DNA of 32,838 bases. Source: Crocosphaera sp. (lineage in GTDB: Bacteria; Cyanobacteriota; Cyanobacteriia; Cyanobacteriales; Microcystaceae). Both the position numbers and the translations under genes were made by a program. The notes beneath the pieces are model-generated. The model saw nothing but the letters and a program-made list of their open reading frames with translations, was not told the origin of the DNA and searched no databases. The first letter of the stretch is position 1, and each line of letters begins with the position of its first letter. Of this stretch, positions 32,724 to 32,838 are shown one piece after another. The stretch is from the NCBI GenBank assembly GCA_030065205.1, contig JASJDN010000060.1, positions 1 to 32,838 on the forward strand, written 5' to 3'.

Positions 32724-32790
32724 GGTGGGTTAGGCGCAGGGTTGATTTTTATGAAAACACAATAACTTATGGTCTGCAACCTAACCCACC
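32724..32790. repeat. Inverted repeat with GGTGGGTTAGG arms
   Basis: GGTGGGTTAGG (32724-32734) and CCTAACCCACC (32780-32790) are exact complements with a 45-nt loop, and CAG/CTG (32737-32739 / 32774-32776) extend the stem. From memory the TAGGGTGGGTTAGGCG word is a dispersed intergenic repeat in cyanobacteria. The end of the window holds nothing else I can support. Confidence 0.6.
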
Positions 32791-32838
32791 ATTTTAGGTA
32801 TGTAGTCTATTATACTTTTTACCCCACACTGTCGGGAG

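Noticed and set aside
32660..32797. A 45-codon plus-strand frame (MNFQLVWLSC...)
   Set aside because: It lies across the GGTGGGTTAGG inverted repeat, has no ribosome site and no recognisable product; it is most likely a chance frame in repeat DNA.

Overview
This window looks like chromosomal DNA from a unicellular cyanobacterium. The evidence is the CP47 gene psbB, a two-function FBPase/SBPase, a Ycf52-type acetyltransferase and a GUN4-domain protein, together with an AT-rich background carrying many copies of the HIP1 octamer GCGATCGC (I counted 19, for example at 416-423). Codon style and the N-terminus of the partial protein at the left edge recall Crocosphaera/Cyanothece-type diazotrophs, but that genus-level guess is inference. 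I see no prophage, CRISPR array, complete insertion sequence or obvious genomic island. The region is mostly housekeeping and photosynthesis genes in short transcription units on both strands, with intergenic repeats between them.

Layout. 1-5000: edge of a probable TPR/CHAT-type protein, a secreted peroxiredoxin, a membrane-anchored GUN4-domain protein, a minus-strand dnaJ / TusA-like / rsgA operon, and a six-helix membrane protein with internal duplication. 5000-10000: the Calvin-cycle bisphosphatase (TTG start), hemA (first step of tetrapyrrole synthesis), a C-terminal processing protease and tRNA-Pro(UGG). hemA is bracketed by heptanucleotide tandem repeats, and a 14-copy 9-nt repeat lies between hemA and the protease. 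10000-17200: a Ycf52/NSI-like acetyltransferase divergent from psbB, an alpha/beta hydrolase, yidD, an adenine-deaminase-type enzyme, an orphan sugar ABC permease and clpP. A 131-bp MITE-like element sits exactly in the clpP stop codon. 17200-26900: a CHASE2-GGDEF diguanylate cyclase, a glycosyltransferase, an acidic repeat-rich lipoprotein, an exported 202-residue protein, a zinc-ribbon protein, coaE, and an overlapping S9-peptidase / AI-2E-family transporter pair. 26900-32838: ddl, two glycosyltransferases, a small low-complexity basic protein, an exported 391-residue protein of unknown function and, at the right edge, palindromes resembling an IS200/IS605 end.

How the genes fit together. 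Several relate to building and maintaining the photosynthetic apparatus: HemA (tetrapyrrole supply), the GUN4-like protein (possible porphyrin binding), CP47, the Ctp protease, YidD (membrane insertion), ClpP and DnaJ (quality control), and the Ycf52-type acetyltransferase. They are not in one operon, so this is a loose neighbourhood. The glycosyltransferases and the exported protein between 28 and 32.6 kb suggest a surface-polysaccharide neighbourhood. The items I would look at first are the MITE at the clpP stop, the anchored GUN4 paralogue, the tandem repeats around hemA, the acidic lipoprotein and the 391-residue exported protein. I did not find a convincing new multi-gene system.
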